Part shown: positions 56,634-64,000 of the stretch, piece by piece | Position numbering within the stretch: position 1 is the stretch's first letter | Layout of the letters: every line of letters begins with the position of its first letter | Assembly: GCA_964458575.1 (NCBI GenBank) | Contig: CAYWMD010000003.1 | Location: 62,001 to 126,000, forward strand | From: CAYWMD01 sp964458575 | GTDB taxonomy: Bacteria > Verrucomicrobiota > Verrucomicrobiia > Limisphaerales > JADLHS01 | DNA: 64,000 bases | Direction of reading: 5' to 3' | The notes under the pieces: generated by a model | What the model saw: only the letters and a program-made list of their open reading frames with translations | Databases searched by the model: none | Told to the model about the DNA's origin: nothing | Translations under genes and position numbers: made by a program

Positions 56634-57002
56634 TCACATCGCTTCCGGCGAAAGCCCCACGCCGACGATGCTGCACGCCCGAACGACGTTCAACCCGAGC
56701 CGGCCCGCTTCGGCCAGCACTTCGTCCGAATCCGCCCCCGGATTCAACCAAAGCTCGTCGCAGCCTTTCGCTGCTATTTCGGGCAGCACTTTGAGCAGGA
56801 CGGGCGGTGGCAGATAAACACTTACCAAGTGCGGCCGACCCGGAACATCCGCGATGCTTTTGAACGCCGACAGACCCTCGATCACCGCCTCCTGCGGGTT
56901 TACTGGCCAGACGGTGTAGCCCTGCTGCCGGAAGGCACGCACCGCTTTGTTGCCAAATTTATGGCGGTTGTTCGACGCGCCGATGATGACCACGACTTTC
57001 AT
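56634..57002 (-). CDS. CoA-binding domain protein (YccU-like)
   Basis: A 122-residue Rossmann-type CoA-binding protein. KVVVIIGASNNRHKFGNKAVRAFRQQGYTVWPVNPQEAVIEGLSAFKSI is the N-terminal half; PHLVSVYLPPPVLLKVLPEIAAKGCDELWLNPGADSDEVLAEAGRLGLNVVRACSIVGV is the C-terminal half, with the family's xxPGxxs and Cys positions. These proteins bind CoA or related nucleotides; in operons with FlbD-type genes the role is unknown. It overlaps the FlbD-like gene by 4 nt (its ATG at 57002, that gene's stop at 56999), so the two are coupled. Confidence 0.9.
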   Translation of the reverse strand: MKVVVIIGASNNRHKFGNKAVRAFRQQGYTVWPVNPQEAVIEGLSAFKSIADVPGRPHLVSVYLPPPVLLKVLPEIAAKGCDELWLNPGADSDEVLAEAGRLGLNVVRACSIVGVGLSPEAM

Positions 57003-57238
57003 GCGCGTTGGGAGGACAGGCCGCTGCCGATGATGGCTTTCTGGATCCGTTCGGTTTCCAGCCGCTCGATTCGGTCCGCGATGAAGGCGGGCGTCTCCTC
57101 CACTGCAAAGAGTAGATTCTGACTCATGTGGACCGTGGTGCTTTTGGATTCCGTTTCGATGTAAACAATGTGTTCACTGTTCACCAGAATCTCACCGCCC
57201 CGATTGATTCGATTCAATTGGATCAATGGCATACGCAA
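56999..57238 (-). CDS. FlbD-like small protein (79 aa)
   Basis: MPLIQLNRINRGGEILVNSEHIVYIETESKSTTVHMSQNLLFAVEETPAFIADRIERLE follows the FlbD pattern (xxLTRLNGKxFxLNxxxIExIExxPDTxIxLxxGxxxxVxEsxxEV). FlbD proteins belong to flagellar and motility regulons. No flagellar genes were seen in the window, so a sensory or c-di-GMP-linked role, perhaps with the PilZ gene next to it, is an inference. It starts at ATG 57238, and the CoA-binding gene overlaps its end. Confidence 0.82.
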   Translation of the reverse strand: MRMPLIQLNRINRGGEILVNSEHIVYIETESKSTTVHMSQNLLFAVEETPAFIADRIERLETERIQKAIIGSGLSSQRA

Positions 57239-57315
57239 TCCAACTATGCCGGGAATTGACCGCTTGACAAGCCTCGCCGGAAAGCCGGTGCCCAGCGCGA
57301 TAATTATTTCCTTAT

Positions 57316-57343
57316 TTGACGACTGGCAGGCATGTGCTACGCT
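57316..57343 (+). promoter_or_regulatory. Promoter candidate of the PilZ gene with short leader
   Basis: TTGACG (57316-57321) and TACGCT (57338-57343) are spaced 16 nt apart, with TGC just before the -10 (extended -10). The ATG is 11 nt after the -10, so the leader would be about 5 nt. Confidence 0.45.
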
Positions 57344-57354
57344 AACTACGTTCT

Positions 57355-57681
57355 ATGAGCGCAAGACAAGTCAGGAGCATTGGCTCCCCAACCCAACCTG
57401 TGACGCTGGAAGCGCGGCAAGCGCGCTTGAGCCTTTCCCATGAAGCGGTGGTCATCCACAAAAGTGGGATCGAATTTCGCAGCCCGACACCCTTCGCCAC
57501 GTGGAAGGAAATGACCGTGGAACTACAGACGCCCGATAACGGCACGGTTCACTGCGCCGGCGTGGTGATCGCCTGTTCCGGCAGCAAACACACCGGTTAT
57601 CACGTGTCCATGGTCTTCACCAGCATGTCGCGGCAGGCCCAGGCCCGCCTGACCACCATGGCGTATTCGACGCTGGGTTGA
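57355..57681 (+). CDS. PilZ-like small protein (108 aa)
   Basis: A 108-residue, beta-strand-rich protein. VTLEARQARLSLSHEAVVIHKSGIEFRSPTPFATWKEMTVELQTPDNGTVHCAGVVIACSG and KHTGYHVSMVFTSMSRQAQARL have the PilZ-like strand order, with the G-H..S position seen in c-di-GMP-binding domains. The N-terminal RxxxR motif is not certain, so binding of c-di-GMP is unproven. It is divergent from the FlbD-like gene and convergent with pheA. Confidence 0.68.
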   Translation: MSARQVRSIGSPTQPVTLEARQARLSLSHEAVVIHKSGIEFRSPTPFATWKEMTVELQTPDNGTVHCAGVVIACSGSKHTGYHVSMVFTSMSRQAQARLTTMAYSTLG

Positions 57682-57705
57682 CCGTTCGCCCCGCGCGAAG
57701 CTTCC

Positions 57706-58767
57706 TTAGTCCGTGTTCGGATACGATCCGAGCACTTTCACGTAGCTGCATTCCCGCTCGAGATGGGCGATGGCCTTGGAAACCTTGCGATCCGCCAGAT
57801 GCCCGTCGCAGTCAATGAAGAAGAAATATTCCCACGCCTTCCGCTTGCTCGGCCGGGATTCGATTTTCGTCATGTTGATGCGATAACGCCGGAACGCGGC
57901 CAGCGCGTGGTGCAACGCCCCCACCTTGTCGGCAATGCTGATCATGAGACTGGTGCGGTCGTGACCCGTCGGCGGGCTGCATTGACGACCGAGCACGAGA
58001 AAACGCGTCGCGTTGGCGGCGTTATCCTGGATGTCCCGTTCCAGCACGCGCAGGGAATATTTTTCCGCAGCCAGCAGCCCGGCGATGGCCGCGGCGTTCT
58101 TTTGCTTCGCTGCAAATTCCGCCGATCGCGCATTGGAAGATGTCTCGACGATTTCCACCCGCGGCAAATGCTGCTGCACCCAGCCCCGGCATTGTGCGAG
58201 GGACTGCGGATGCGCAAACAGCCGTTGAATCCGGCTGCGCGGCGAATTGCACAGCAGACACTGCTGCACCCGCAGGATGATTTGCGAAACCACCTTCAGG
58301 TCGCTGTCCACGAACATGTCGAGCGTATGCGTGACCACGCCCTCCGTGGAGTTTTCGACCGGAACCACCCCGTAATCCGCGCGGTTCTTGCTCACTTCGG
58401 TGAACACATCCGCAATGGTTTTTTGCGCGGCATAGCGCAGGCTGGAACCGAATCGCCGGATGGCCGCCTGATGTGTGAACGTCGCCTCGGGTCCGAGATA
58501 CGCGATGGTCATGGACTTTTCCAGGGCCAGCGCGCTGGACATGATCTCGCGATACACGGCGCGAAGTTGTTCGTCGGTCATCGGCCCGTGATTGAGGTGG
58601 CAAAGCCTTTGCAGCACGGCCCGCTCGCGATGGGGCGCATAAATCTCCTCGCCGGCCTTCAGTTTGATTTCCCCGATGGCGAGCACGTGTTTGGTGCGCT
58701 CGTTGAGCAACCGGACGATCTGACCATCCAGCCGGTCAATCGCCTGGCGGTGTTTTGGAATGTTCAT
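57706..58767 (-). CDS. pheA: Bifunctional chorismate mutase/prephenate dehydratase
   Basis: PheA converts chorismate through prephenate to phenylpyruvate in phenylalanine synthesis. From ATG 58767 (353 residues): residues 1-80 form the mutase (IPKHRQAIDRLDGQIVRLLNERTKHVLAIGEIK). The dehydratase follows (TIAYLGPEATFTHQAAIRRFG; NSTEGVVTHTLDMFVDSDLKVV). The C-terminal ACT domain has the ESRPSKRKAWEYFFFIDCDGH Phe-binding motif (ESRP), so feedback inhibition by Phe is expected. It closes a minus-strand run after scpB; the gap is 17 nt. Confidence 0.95.
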   Translation of the reverse strand: MNIPKHRQAIDRLDGQIVRLLNERTKHVLAIGEIKLKAGEEIYAPHRERAVLQRLCHLNHGPMTDEQLRAVYREIMSSALALEKSMTIAYLGPEATFTHQAAIRRFGSSLRYAAQKTIADVFTEVSKNRADYGVVPVENSTEGVVTHTLDMFVDSDLKVVSQIILRVQQCLLCNSPRSRIQRLFAHPQSLAQCRGWVQQHLPRVEIVETSSNARSAEFAAKQKNAAAIAGLLAAEKYSLRVLERDIQDNAANATRFLVLGRQCSPPTGHDRTSLMISIADKVGALHHALAAFRRYRINMTKIESRPSKRKAWEYFFFIDCDGHLADRKVSKAIAHLERECSYVKVLGSYPNTD

Positions 58768-58784
58768 GGCCAACAACCCAGTTC

Positions 58785-59495
58785 TTACGTCGCCGCGTCT
58801 GGCGGAACTTCTGTCGCCGCCGTTTGCGACTCGGATTTTTGCCCCTGGCCCTCCACCAGCGCAAGTTGTTCCGGCGGATTCGTGGCCAACCCGGCATCCG
58901 CCGTCACGGGACCGGGAGGCTTTTGAACCACCAGCTTTCGCAATTCATCTGCCGCGGGCAGATCTTCCAGACTGCGCAACCCAAAATACTCTAGGAACAA
59001 AGCCGTCGTCCCATAAGTCTGGGGACGACCGATGACTTCGGCGCGGCCCACGACCTCAACCAGGCCGCGCTCCGCAATCGTCTGCATCACGCCGTCCACG
59101 GACACGCCGCGGATCTGCTCCACCTCGGCCCGCGTGATCGGTTGGCGATACGCGATGATCGCCAGCGTTTCGAGCGCCGGTTGTGAAAGTCGCGGCGGGC
59201 GCGTTTTCACTCCGACGAGCGCGCGCACCCAGGCGGCGTATTCCGGCTGGGTCACGAACTGCCAGGCTTCCGCGACGCACACCAGCCGGTAGCTGCGGTT
59301 GGCCGTTTCATGGTCGCGGGCCAGCTCCTCGAGCGCCGCGACAATCGCCGCATCCTTCGCCGAAGCAAAGTCTTTGGTTTCAGGCGGGGCATCATCGGCC
59401 TCGGCGGCCGCCTGGAGCACATCGCGAAGTTCCCGCGCCCGCAGCGGTTTTTGCGCGGAGAACAGGATGGATTCCAGAATGTATTTCAGTTCCAT
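58785..59495 (-). CDS. scpB: Segregation and condensation protein B
   Basis: The partner of ScpA and Smc in the condensin complex. The 236-residue chain has MELKYILESILFSAQKPLRARELRDVL and WQFVTQPEYAAWVRALVG, then LSQPALETLAIIAYRQPITRAEVEQIRGVSVDGVMQTIAERGLVEVVGRAEVIGRPQTYGTT. This tandem winged-helix pattern is diagnostic. The C-terminal 40 residues are Pro/Glu-rich. Its ATG begins 1 nt after the scpA stop. Confidence 0.95.
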   Translation of the reverse strand: MELKYILESILFSAQKPLRARELRDVLQAAAEADDAPPETKDFASAKDAAIVAALEELARDHETANRSYRLVCVAEAWQFVTQPEYAAWVRALVGVKTRPPRLSQPALETLAIIAYRQPITRAEVEQIRGVSVDGVMQTIAERGLVEVVGRAEVIGRPQTYGTTALFLEYFGLRSLEDLPAADELRKLVVQKPPGPVTADAGLATNPPEQLALVEGQGQKSESQTAATEVPPDAAT

Positions 59496-59496
59496 T

Positions 59497-60318
59497 TTAA
59501 ACGGGTTGCGGATTCACGGCAGCGGATTGCGGTTCATCCCCGGCGCGGGGTTGCTCCGCGAGCCGGGCGAGGGGATGCGCGTCTGGTATGACATTGGGCG
59601 CCCCGCTGATTTCAATCTCACCAAAGGCTTCCGGTTGCGAACAGACGAGCTGTTTGAGGCGCATCAGTTCGAGCAACGCCAGAAAAGTGCAGACGACTTC
59701 CGAGCGGCTGGTCGCGGCGGCAAAGAGTTCGGAGAATTTCACGCGGCCACGCTCACGAATGAGCGTCACGAGAAACTCGATTTTCTCGCTGACGGTCCAC
59801 TTGTCCTCAAATATTTCGCGCAGGTCTTCCTGCGTGCTGAACCTTTTGAGCACACCGTTGACCGCGTTGAGCAGATCGAAAATGGAAATGTCCGGCTTGG
59901 GCGCCGGGGCGTCATCCTCAAACTCGAGCTTGGCCGGCACGCGAGGAAAGACGCCTTCCTGCCGCGCTTCGAGCACCTGCAATTGCGCGGCGGCGTCCTT
60001 GAACTTCTTGTAGGCCACGAGCTGGCGGATCAATTCCCAGCGCGGGTCCTCGCCTTCTTCCTCGCCCTCCGCCTCGGTGCGCTGGTCCACCGGCAGCAAC
60101 TCGCGGCTCTTGATGTACATCAACGTCGAGGCCATCACGAGAAATTCGCCCGCGATTTCCAGGTCGAACTCCCGCATCAGGTCAATGTATTCGATGAACT
60201 GCGTGGCCAGCCTGGTCAGGTTGACCTCATAAATGTCCACCTCTTCCTTCTTGATCAGGTAAAGAAGCAAGTCGAGCGGGCCTTCGAAGACCTCGAATTT
60301 GACTTTGTATTCGGACAT
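59497..60318 (-). CDS. scpA: Segregation and condensation protein A
   Basis: The kleisin-type subunit that bridges Smc heads. From ATG 60318 the 273-residue chain starts MSEYKVKFEVFEGPLDLLLYLIKKEEVDIYEVNLTRLATQFIEYIDLMREFDLEIAGEFLVMASTLMYIKSRELLP, the family's signature N-terminus. It ends with TFLALLELMRLKQLVCSQPEAFGEIEI. The 40 residues of open frame upstream of 60318 are without similarity, so this start is preferred. It lies 88 nt after the Sua5-type gene on the same strand and is coupled to scpB. Confidence 0.95.
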   Translation of the reverse strand: MSEYKVKFEVFEGPLDLLLYLIKKEEVDIYEVNLTRLATQFIEYIDLMREFDLEIAGEFLVMASTLMYIKSRELLPVDQRTEAEGEEEGEDPRWELIRQLVAYKKFKDAAAQLQVLEARQEGVFPRVPAKLEFEDDAPAPKPDISIFDLLNAVNGVLKRFSTQEDLREIFEDKWTVSEKIEFLVTLIRERGRVKFSELFAAATSRSEVVCTFLALLELMRLKQLVCSQPEAFGEIEISGAPNVIPDAHPLARLAEQPRAGDEPQSAAVNPQPV

Positions 60319-60406
60319 TGTGACCGCCGAATCGTAGGCCGGGCCGCGCGGCGGCGGAAGCTCAAAGTTGAGCGGCAACGCTCGCGGGAACGTCCCCGTC
60401 CCGGCC

Positions 60407-61414
60407 TCACGCGGCGGCGCGCCGAAGACGGTCGGCAATGGCCCGCCATTCCGGCGCGTCCGGCAACGCCTCCACCACGATCAGCTCCGCGCCCGCCTCG
60501 TCGCAGCGGTGCAACTCCGCGTAAATCGCCCGCCCGAAGGCCTCGGCATCATGCGGTATGACACTCACCCCGGCGAAACCTTCGGCCGAGGGAATGTGAC
60601 TGTGAGCGATGACGTGGCAGGCGCGCATGGCCGATTGCCGATTGCCGATTGCCGATTTCAAATCCGCATCGCTCTGCCAGCTCAAAACGAGCAGCTTCGC
60701 CCTGGGTGCGTAGTGCTTCTTCAACAAACCGGGGCTGCGCAGTGTTTGCGGCAGCTTTACCTCGCGGTGGCTGACCAAGTCGCCCGTCACCGCAATCAAC
60801 GAGGGCTCGTGAATCATGCCCGGCCGCAACACCGCCGGCGGCTTGCTCGTCAGGTCAACCACGGTGGACTCGATGCCCACCTGCGACTGTCCGCCATCCA
60901 CAATGAGTCTGATTCGATCACCAAGCTGCTTCCGGACGTGCTCCGCGTTCGTGGGCGAAACTTGCGTGGACAAATTCGCGCTCGGCGCGGCCAGCGGGAA
61001 ACCACACTCGCGAATCACCGCGCGAATGAATGGATGACTGGGCCACCGCACGCCGACCGTCGAACCCCCGGCGGTAACGATGTCCGGGATTGCCTCCGTG
61101 CGCGGCAGCACCACCGTCAATGGGCCGGGCCAGAACGCTTTCGCCAGAGCATCCGCCACCGCAGGCCAGGCCGTCACGCAGTGCCTCGCCATCTCGAGGC
61201 TGGCCACATGGACGATGATGGGATTGTGCGCAGGTCGCTCCTTGGCGTCGTAAATCTTGGCGACGGCTCGAGCATCCAGCGCATTCGCCGCCAAGCCATA
61301 GACCGTTTCGGTGGGCAGCGCGACCACCTCGCCCGCGCGTAGCAGTTCCGCCGCGCGCCGCGCCGCGGCGGAAAAAAATTCCGGCGTGTGGGTTGAAAGA
61401 ATCTCGGCCGTCAC
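60407..61414 (-). CDS. L-threonylcarbamoyladenylate synthase (Sua5 type)
   Basis: The enzyme makes threonylcarbamoyl-AMP for the universal t6A37 tRNA modification. From GTG 61414 (335 residues) it has the YrdC/TsaC catalytic domain (EVVALPTETVYGLAANALDARAVAKIYDAKERPAHNPIIVHV; KAFWPGPLTVVLP; STVVDL) and the C-terminal Sua5 domain (HYAPRAKLLVL, ALPDAPEWRAIADRL). The upstream open frame to 61453 is repeat-encoded, hence the GTG choice. A tandem heptamer tract, GCCGATT four times, is in frame in the C-terminal domain. Confidence 0.92.
   Translation of the reverse strand: MTAEILSTHTPEFFSAAARRAAELLRAGEVVALPTETVYGLAANALDARAVAKIYDAKERPAHNPIIVHVASLEMARHCVTAWPAVADALAKAFWPGPLTVVLPRTEAIPDIVTAGGSTVGVRWPSHPFIRAVIRECGFPLAAPSANLSTQVSPTNAEHVRKQLGDRIRLIVDGGQSQVGIESTVVDLTSKPPAVLRPGMIHEPSLIAVTGDLVSHREVKLPQTLRSPGLLKKHYAPRAKLLVLSWQSDADLKSAIGNRQSAMRACHVIAHSHIPSAEGFAGVSVIPHDAEAFGRAIYAELHRCDEAGAELIVVEALPDAPEWRAIADRLRRAAA
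60630..60657. repeat. Four perfect heptamers (GCCGATT) inside the Sua5-type gene
   Basis: GCCGATT occurs four times in tandem within the C-terminal domain, translated on the minus strand as part of KSAIGNRQSAMRA. Gain or loss of one unit would shift the reading frame of the rest of the gene. Confidence 0.85.
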
Positions 61415-61442
61415 GGAGCAAATAGAGAATTTGAGATAAACA

Positions 61443-61518
61443 ACATCCAACATCGAACATCCAACATCGAACAGCCAATCGCCTTGGTCAGCGTGTCCTT
61501 GGGTGTTGGATGTTGAAC
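61443..61518. repeat. Inverted heptamer element upstream of the Sua5-type gene
   Basis: ACATCCA, ACATCGA, ACATCCA, ACATCGA and ACAGCCA (61443-61477) face an inverted shorter copy at 61499-61518 that includes ACACCCA and ACATCCA. The loop is about 21 nt. It lies between the Sua5-type start and the permease stop. Confidence 0.8.
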
Positions 61519-61525
61519 TACCACA

Positions 61526-62743
61526 TTATTCATACCGCAACGCATCAATCGGGTCCAGCCGCGAGGCTTTGCGCGCCGGATAAAAGCCGAAGAAAATTCC
61601 TACCACCACGCTGAACAGAAACGCGATCACCATCGCTTCCGGCGAAGTCACTGTGGGCCAGTTCTTCGCCGCCGTCAGGATCTTGGACGCGGCAATGCCC
61701 GCGGCGACGCCAATGACCCCGCCGGTACAGCTCAACGCCACGGCCTCGATGAGAAACTGCGCGAGCACATCCCGCGTGCGCGCTCCGAGCGCCATGCGAA
61801 TGCCGATTTCCCGGGTGCGCTCGGTCACGCTCACCAACATGATGTTCATGATACCGATGCCACCCACCAGCAGCGAAACAATCGCCACCCCCGCCAACAA
61901 ATAGCGCATGGTGTCCGCCGTCTGGGACATGGCGCTGGCGATTTCCTCCTGTGTGCGAATGGTGAAATCATCCTCGCGTCCGGGCGGGATGTGATGCGTC
62001 TGGCGGAGCAATTCCCCGATGCGCTCCTGCACGGCGGACATGATGTCCATGGTTTCGCTTTGCACGTTGATGCTGCGGAACGAGGTGAGCCCGAACAGCC
62101 GTTTCATGGCGCTGGTGTAGGGCACGATCAGGCAGTCATCGTAATCGCTGCCGCCGACCGACATGCCTTTCGGATTCAATTCGCCCACGATGGTGAATGG
62201 CACGTTGCCCACACGGATCACCTGGCCCACCGCCGTCCCGCCGTTGAACAACTCATCGGACAACGCCTTGCCGATGACTGCGACCTTGGACGCGCGCTTC
62301 ACGTCGTTCTCGGTAAAAAACGCCCCGTCTTTCAGTGTCCAGGAGCGGATGGGGAAATATTCCGGTGAAACGCCATAGACACTGGTGAAAGCGTTCTGGC
62401 CGCCGGCAATGACCTGTTTGGACGAACGCACCTCCGGGCTGACGTTGCGCACGCCGGGAATTTCGCGCCGAATGGCTTCCAAATCTTCCGTCGTCAACGT
62501 GGGCATGTTGCCGAAACCGTAGCTGACCCCGCCGCGGCTGTAATTGCCCGCATAGATGAGCATCACGTTCTCACCCATCGTCGCAATCTGTTGCTGCACC
62601 ATAAGGCGGGCGCCGTCGCCGAGGCTGACGGTGGTGATGACCGCGCCGACGCCGAAGATCACACCCAACATCGTGAGGGCGGCGCGCGTCTTGTTGCGCA
62701 GCAATGCGCGGAAAGCGATTCGGAATGCCGCGAGAAATCTCAT
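61526..62743 (-). CDS. MacB-type ABC transporter permease
   Basis: A 405-residue permease of the MacB/LolC-E type, from ATG 62743 (MRFLAAFRIAFRALLRNKTRAALTMLGVIFGVGAVITTVSLGDGARLMVQQQI). It has one N-terminal helix, a large periplasmic domain (ENVMLIYAGNYSRGGVSYGFG to DDFTIRTQEEI) and three helices near the C-terminus with the FtsX-like GIMNIMLVSVTERTREIGIRMALGAR motif. It pairs with the ATPase and MacA-type adaptor encoded upstream on the same strand, a tripartite macrolide- or peptide-exporter-like system. The longer frame to 62812 is encoded by the repeat element. Confidence 0.93.
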   Translation of the reverse strand: MRFLAAFRIAFRALLRNKTRAALTMLGVIFGVGAVITTVSLGDGARLMVQQQIATMGENVMLIYAGNYSRGGVSYGFGNMPTLTTEDLEAIRREIPGVRNVSPEVRSSKQVIAGGQNAFTSVYGVSPEYFPIRSWTLKDGAFFTENDVKRASKVAVIGKALSDELFNGGTAVGQVIRVGNVPFTIVGELNPKGMSVGGSDYDDCLIVPYTSAMKRLFGLTSFRSINVQSETMDIMSAVQERIGELLRQTHHIPPGREDDFTIRTQEEIASAMSQTADTMRYLLAGVAIVSLLVGGIGIMNIMLVSVTERTREIGIRMALGARTRDVLAQFLIEAVALSCTGGVIGVAAGIAASKILTAAKNWPTVTSPEAMVIAFLFSVVVGIFFGFYPARKASRLDPIDALRYE

Positions 62744-62759
62744 CTTCGGGAACTTGGGA

Positions 62760-62847
62760 ACATCCAACATCGAACATCCAACATCCAACGCCCAATAATT
62801 TTCCCGCGGCATTGGATGTTCGATGTTGGATGTTGGATGTTGGATGT
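62760..62847. repeat. Inverted heptamer element between permease and ATPase genes
   Basis: ACATCCA, ACATCGA, ACATCCA, ACATCCA and ACGCCCA (62760-62794) face an inverted copy of five units at 62813-62847 (TGGATGT, TCGATGT and three TGGATGT). The pairing is nearly perfect across an 18-nt loop. It occupies most of the 120-bp gap in the operon and may influence the ratio of permease to ATPase. Confidence 0.85.
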
Positions 62848-62863
62848 TGATTTCATTGGAATC

Positions 62864-63619
62864 TCACGCCAGTTGCACCGCTTCCTGTTCCAGCCGCAAC
62901 TTCGACAGCTCCTCGGTCGCGGCCAGGCGTTGTTTGACGGGTTCGTCCGTCAAAATTCTGCCGTCGCGCATCACAACGTTGCGTTTGCTGTAACGCGCAA
63001 TGTCCAACTCGTGCGTGACCATGACCAGCGTGATGCCCGCCTCGTTGAGTTTCTGAAACACCCCCATGATTTCGATGCTCGTCCGGCTGTCGAGGTTGCC
63101 GGTCGGTTCGTCGGCGAGAATGAGCGCCGGATCGTTGACCAGCGCGCGGGCGATGGCCACGCGTTGTTGCTGGCCGCCGGAGAGGCGGTTGGGCGTGTGA
63201 TCGAGTCGGTCGCCCAGGCCCACAAGTTCGAGCGCGCGCGCCGCCTTTTCCCCGATCTCCGCGCGCCCACGGCCCCGGGCATAAAGCATCGGCAACTCGA
63301 CGTTTTCCAAGGCGGACGTGCGCGGCAGGAGGTTGAAGCCTTGAAAAACAAAACCGATCTTCGCGTTGCGGATCTCGGCCAGCTCGTCGCGGTTGAGCGT
63401 GGCAACGTCCTGCCCGTCGAGTTGGTAACGGCCTCGGGTGGGCCAGTCCAGCGCGCCGATGATGTTCATGAGCGTGGATTTCCCCGAACCGCTGGCGCCC
63501 ATGATCGCAATGAATTCGCCCGGCTGGACGGACATCGTCACGCCCCGCACCGCGTGAACCTCGATCTCGCCGGTGTCGTAAACCTTGTGAATGTCTTCAA
63601 GCTGAATGACGGGCTGCAT
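62864..63619 (-). CDS. ABC transporter ATP-binding protein (MacB/LolD type)
   Basis: A 251-residue ATPase. GASGSGKSTLMNIIGALDWPTRG is Walker A, LSGGQQQRVAIARALVNDPALILADEPTGNLDSRT contains the signature and Walker B, and MVTHELDIARYSKRNVVMRDGRI carries the switch His. This is the LolD/MacB ATPase group, which works with a separate permease for tripartite efflux or lipoprotein release. The permease follows downstream after the heptamer element, and the adaptor is upstream by 19 nt. Confidence 0.95.
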   Translation of the reverse strand: MQPVIQLEDIHKVYDTGEIEVHAVRGVTMSVQPGEFIAIMGASGSGKSTLMNIIGALDWPTRGRYQLDGQDVATLNRDELAEIRNAKIGFVFQGFNLLPRTSALENVELPMLYARGRGRAEIGEKAARALELVGLGDRLDHTPNRLSGGQQQRVAIARALVNDPALILADEPTGNLDSRTSIEIMGVFQKLNEAGITLVMVTHELDIARYSKRNVVMRDGRILTDEPVKQRLAATEELSKLRLEQEAVQLA

Positions 63620-63638
63620 CGAATGAAGGCGTCGCGCC

Positions 63639-64000
63639 TCAACGCCGGCGGAAACCGCTGCCGAACGGATTGGTGGTGGGTCGCTGTCCCGCCGAGGATT
63701 GCGACAACGCCAGGCCGGTCACGACCACATCGCCCTCGTTCAATCCGTCGAGCACTTCGGTCGTCACATCGTCGCTGATCCCGCATTTAACCTGGACCGG
63801 TTGCAGTTTGGGCGCTTCTCCCGAAAGCGCGTGGTTCTTGGGCATGAGGTAAACCGTCCGGAAGTTTTGGTGTTCGCCTTTGGGCTTGCCACCGCGCCGT
63901 TCGCCTCTGGGGCGTTCGCTGCCCGCCCGGTTGCCGCCCGCCGGTCCGGCGTCGGCGGGGCGCATCGCCACCAGGTTGGTTTTTACTTCAGCCGCCGCAA
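63639..64000 (-). CDS. MacA-type periplasmic adaptor, C-terminal part (runs off the right edge)
   Basis: The reading frame is open from the window edge to the stop at 63639, about 120 codons. VKTNLVAMRPADAGPAG leads into an unusually long basic stretch (RGERRGGKPKGEHQ). FRTVYLMPKNHALSGEAPKLQPVQVKCGISDDVTTEVLDGLNEGDVVVTGL matches the C-terminal domain of MacA/RND adaptors. It would link the MacB-type inner-membrane unit to an outer-membrane tunnel. The N-terminal hairpin domain is outside the window. Confidence 0.87.
   Translation of the reverse strand, partial: AAAEVKTNLVAMRPADAGPAGGNRAGSERPRGERRGGKPKGEHQNFRTVYLMPKNHALSGEAPKLQPVQVKCGISDDVTTEVLDGLNEGDVVVTGLALSQSSAGQRPTTNPFGSGFRRR

Noticed and set aside
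61415..61453. ATG 61453 as start of the Sua5-type gene
   Set aside because: The extra 13 residues (MLDVVYLKFSICS) come mainly from the heptamer element and have no counterpart in the family; GTG 61414 is preferred.
62760..62847. Short tandem repeats considered as a CRISPR or an origin of replication
   Set aside because: The unit is only 7 nt, has no spacers, and the region has no DnaA-box cluster or AT-rich unwinding segment; it is an inverted heptamer element.

Overview
The window looks like a chromosomal stretch from a Gram-negative, GC-rich bacterium of the Verrucomicrobiota, probably a Pedosphaera/Limisphaera-like member. This is inferred from the gene families: a DUF1549/DUF1553 cytochrome paired with a DUF1501 protein, DUF5069, tandem outer-membrane barrels ending in Phe, an LPS-heptose gene, and TMTC- and YfhO-like membrane proteins. 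I found no rRNA, tRNA, CRISPR array, prophage or intact insertion sequence. Both ends cut a gene: an MFS transporter on the left and a MacA-type adaptor on the right.

Layout. 1-5.7 kb: housekeeping genes, including two tandem cyclophilins (one exported, one cytosolic), a Nudix hydrolase, an alpha/beta hydrolase and a HAD phosphatase. 5.9-8.8 kb: two-gene 2-oxoacid:ferredoxin oxidoreductase operon closed by a strong terminator. 8.8-14.4 kb: small hypotheticals including a pseudopilin-like protein without a prepilin motif, then a ceramidase-like hydrolase, a sugar isomerase/epimerase and a Gfo/Idh/MocA dehydrogenase. 14.5-16.3 kb: amt-glnB ammonium module. 16.7-26.6 kb: a very large alpha-2-macroglobulin with a LysM insert, a HEAT-repeat protein and a TonB-like/ExbB/ExbD set. 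26.6-33 kb: membrane glycosylation genes (YfhO-like protein, methyltransferase-GT2 fusion, methyltransferase, TMTC-like TPR protein). 33-38.7 kb: secreted dehydrogenase, HicAB with an internally shortened toxin, and a 1064-residue beta-helix protein with a PKD domain. 38.8-48.8 kb: asd, a copper-type P-ATPase, and a long minus-strand run holding an ECF sigma/membrane protein/CpxP-like trio, an orphan RHDxxN helical protein, the DUF1501-DUF1549 pair and two tandem stand-alone receiver proteins. 48.9-53.4 kb: ubiE/menG, heptose adenylyltransferase and two paralogous porin-like barrels. 53.8-57.7 kb: PilC, HlyD-like adaptor, DUF2934-like, CoA-binding, FlbD-like and PilZ-like proteins. 57.7-64 kb: a minus-strand run of pheA, scpB, scpA, Sua5/TsaC-type synthase and a MacAB-type exporter.

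The most unusual feature is structural. Sequences built on a 7-nt period occur at least ten times. Several form inverted pairs between genes, and some lie in frame inside coding sequences (macroglobulin, copper ATPase, Sua5). A second dispersed family, REP-like palindromes with a CCCTCTCCC/GGGAGAGGG core, occurs as inverted pairs between genes and once in frame inside the macroglobulin. Several sigma70-like promoters sit only 6-14 nt upstream of start codons, which suggests leaderless or ultra-short-leader transcripts. All functions are read from sequence only; nothing was searched against databases.
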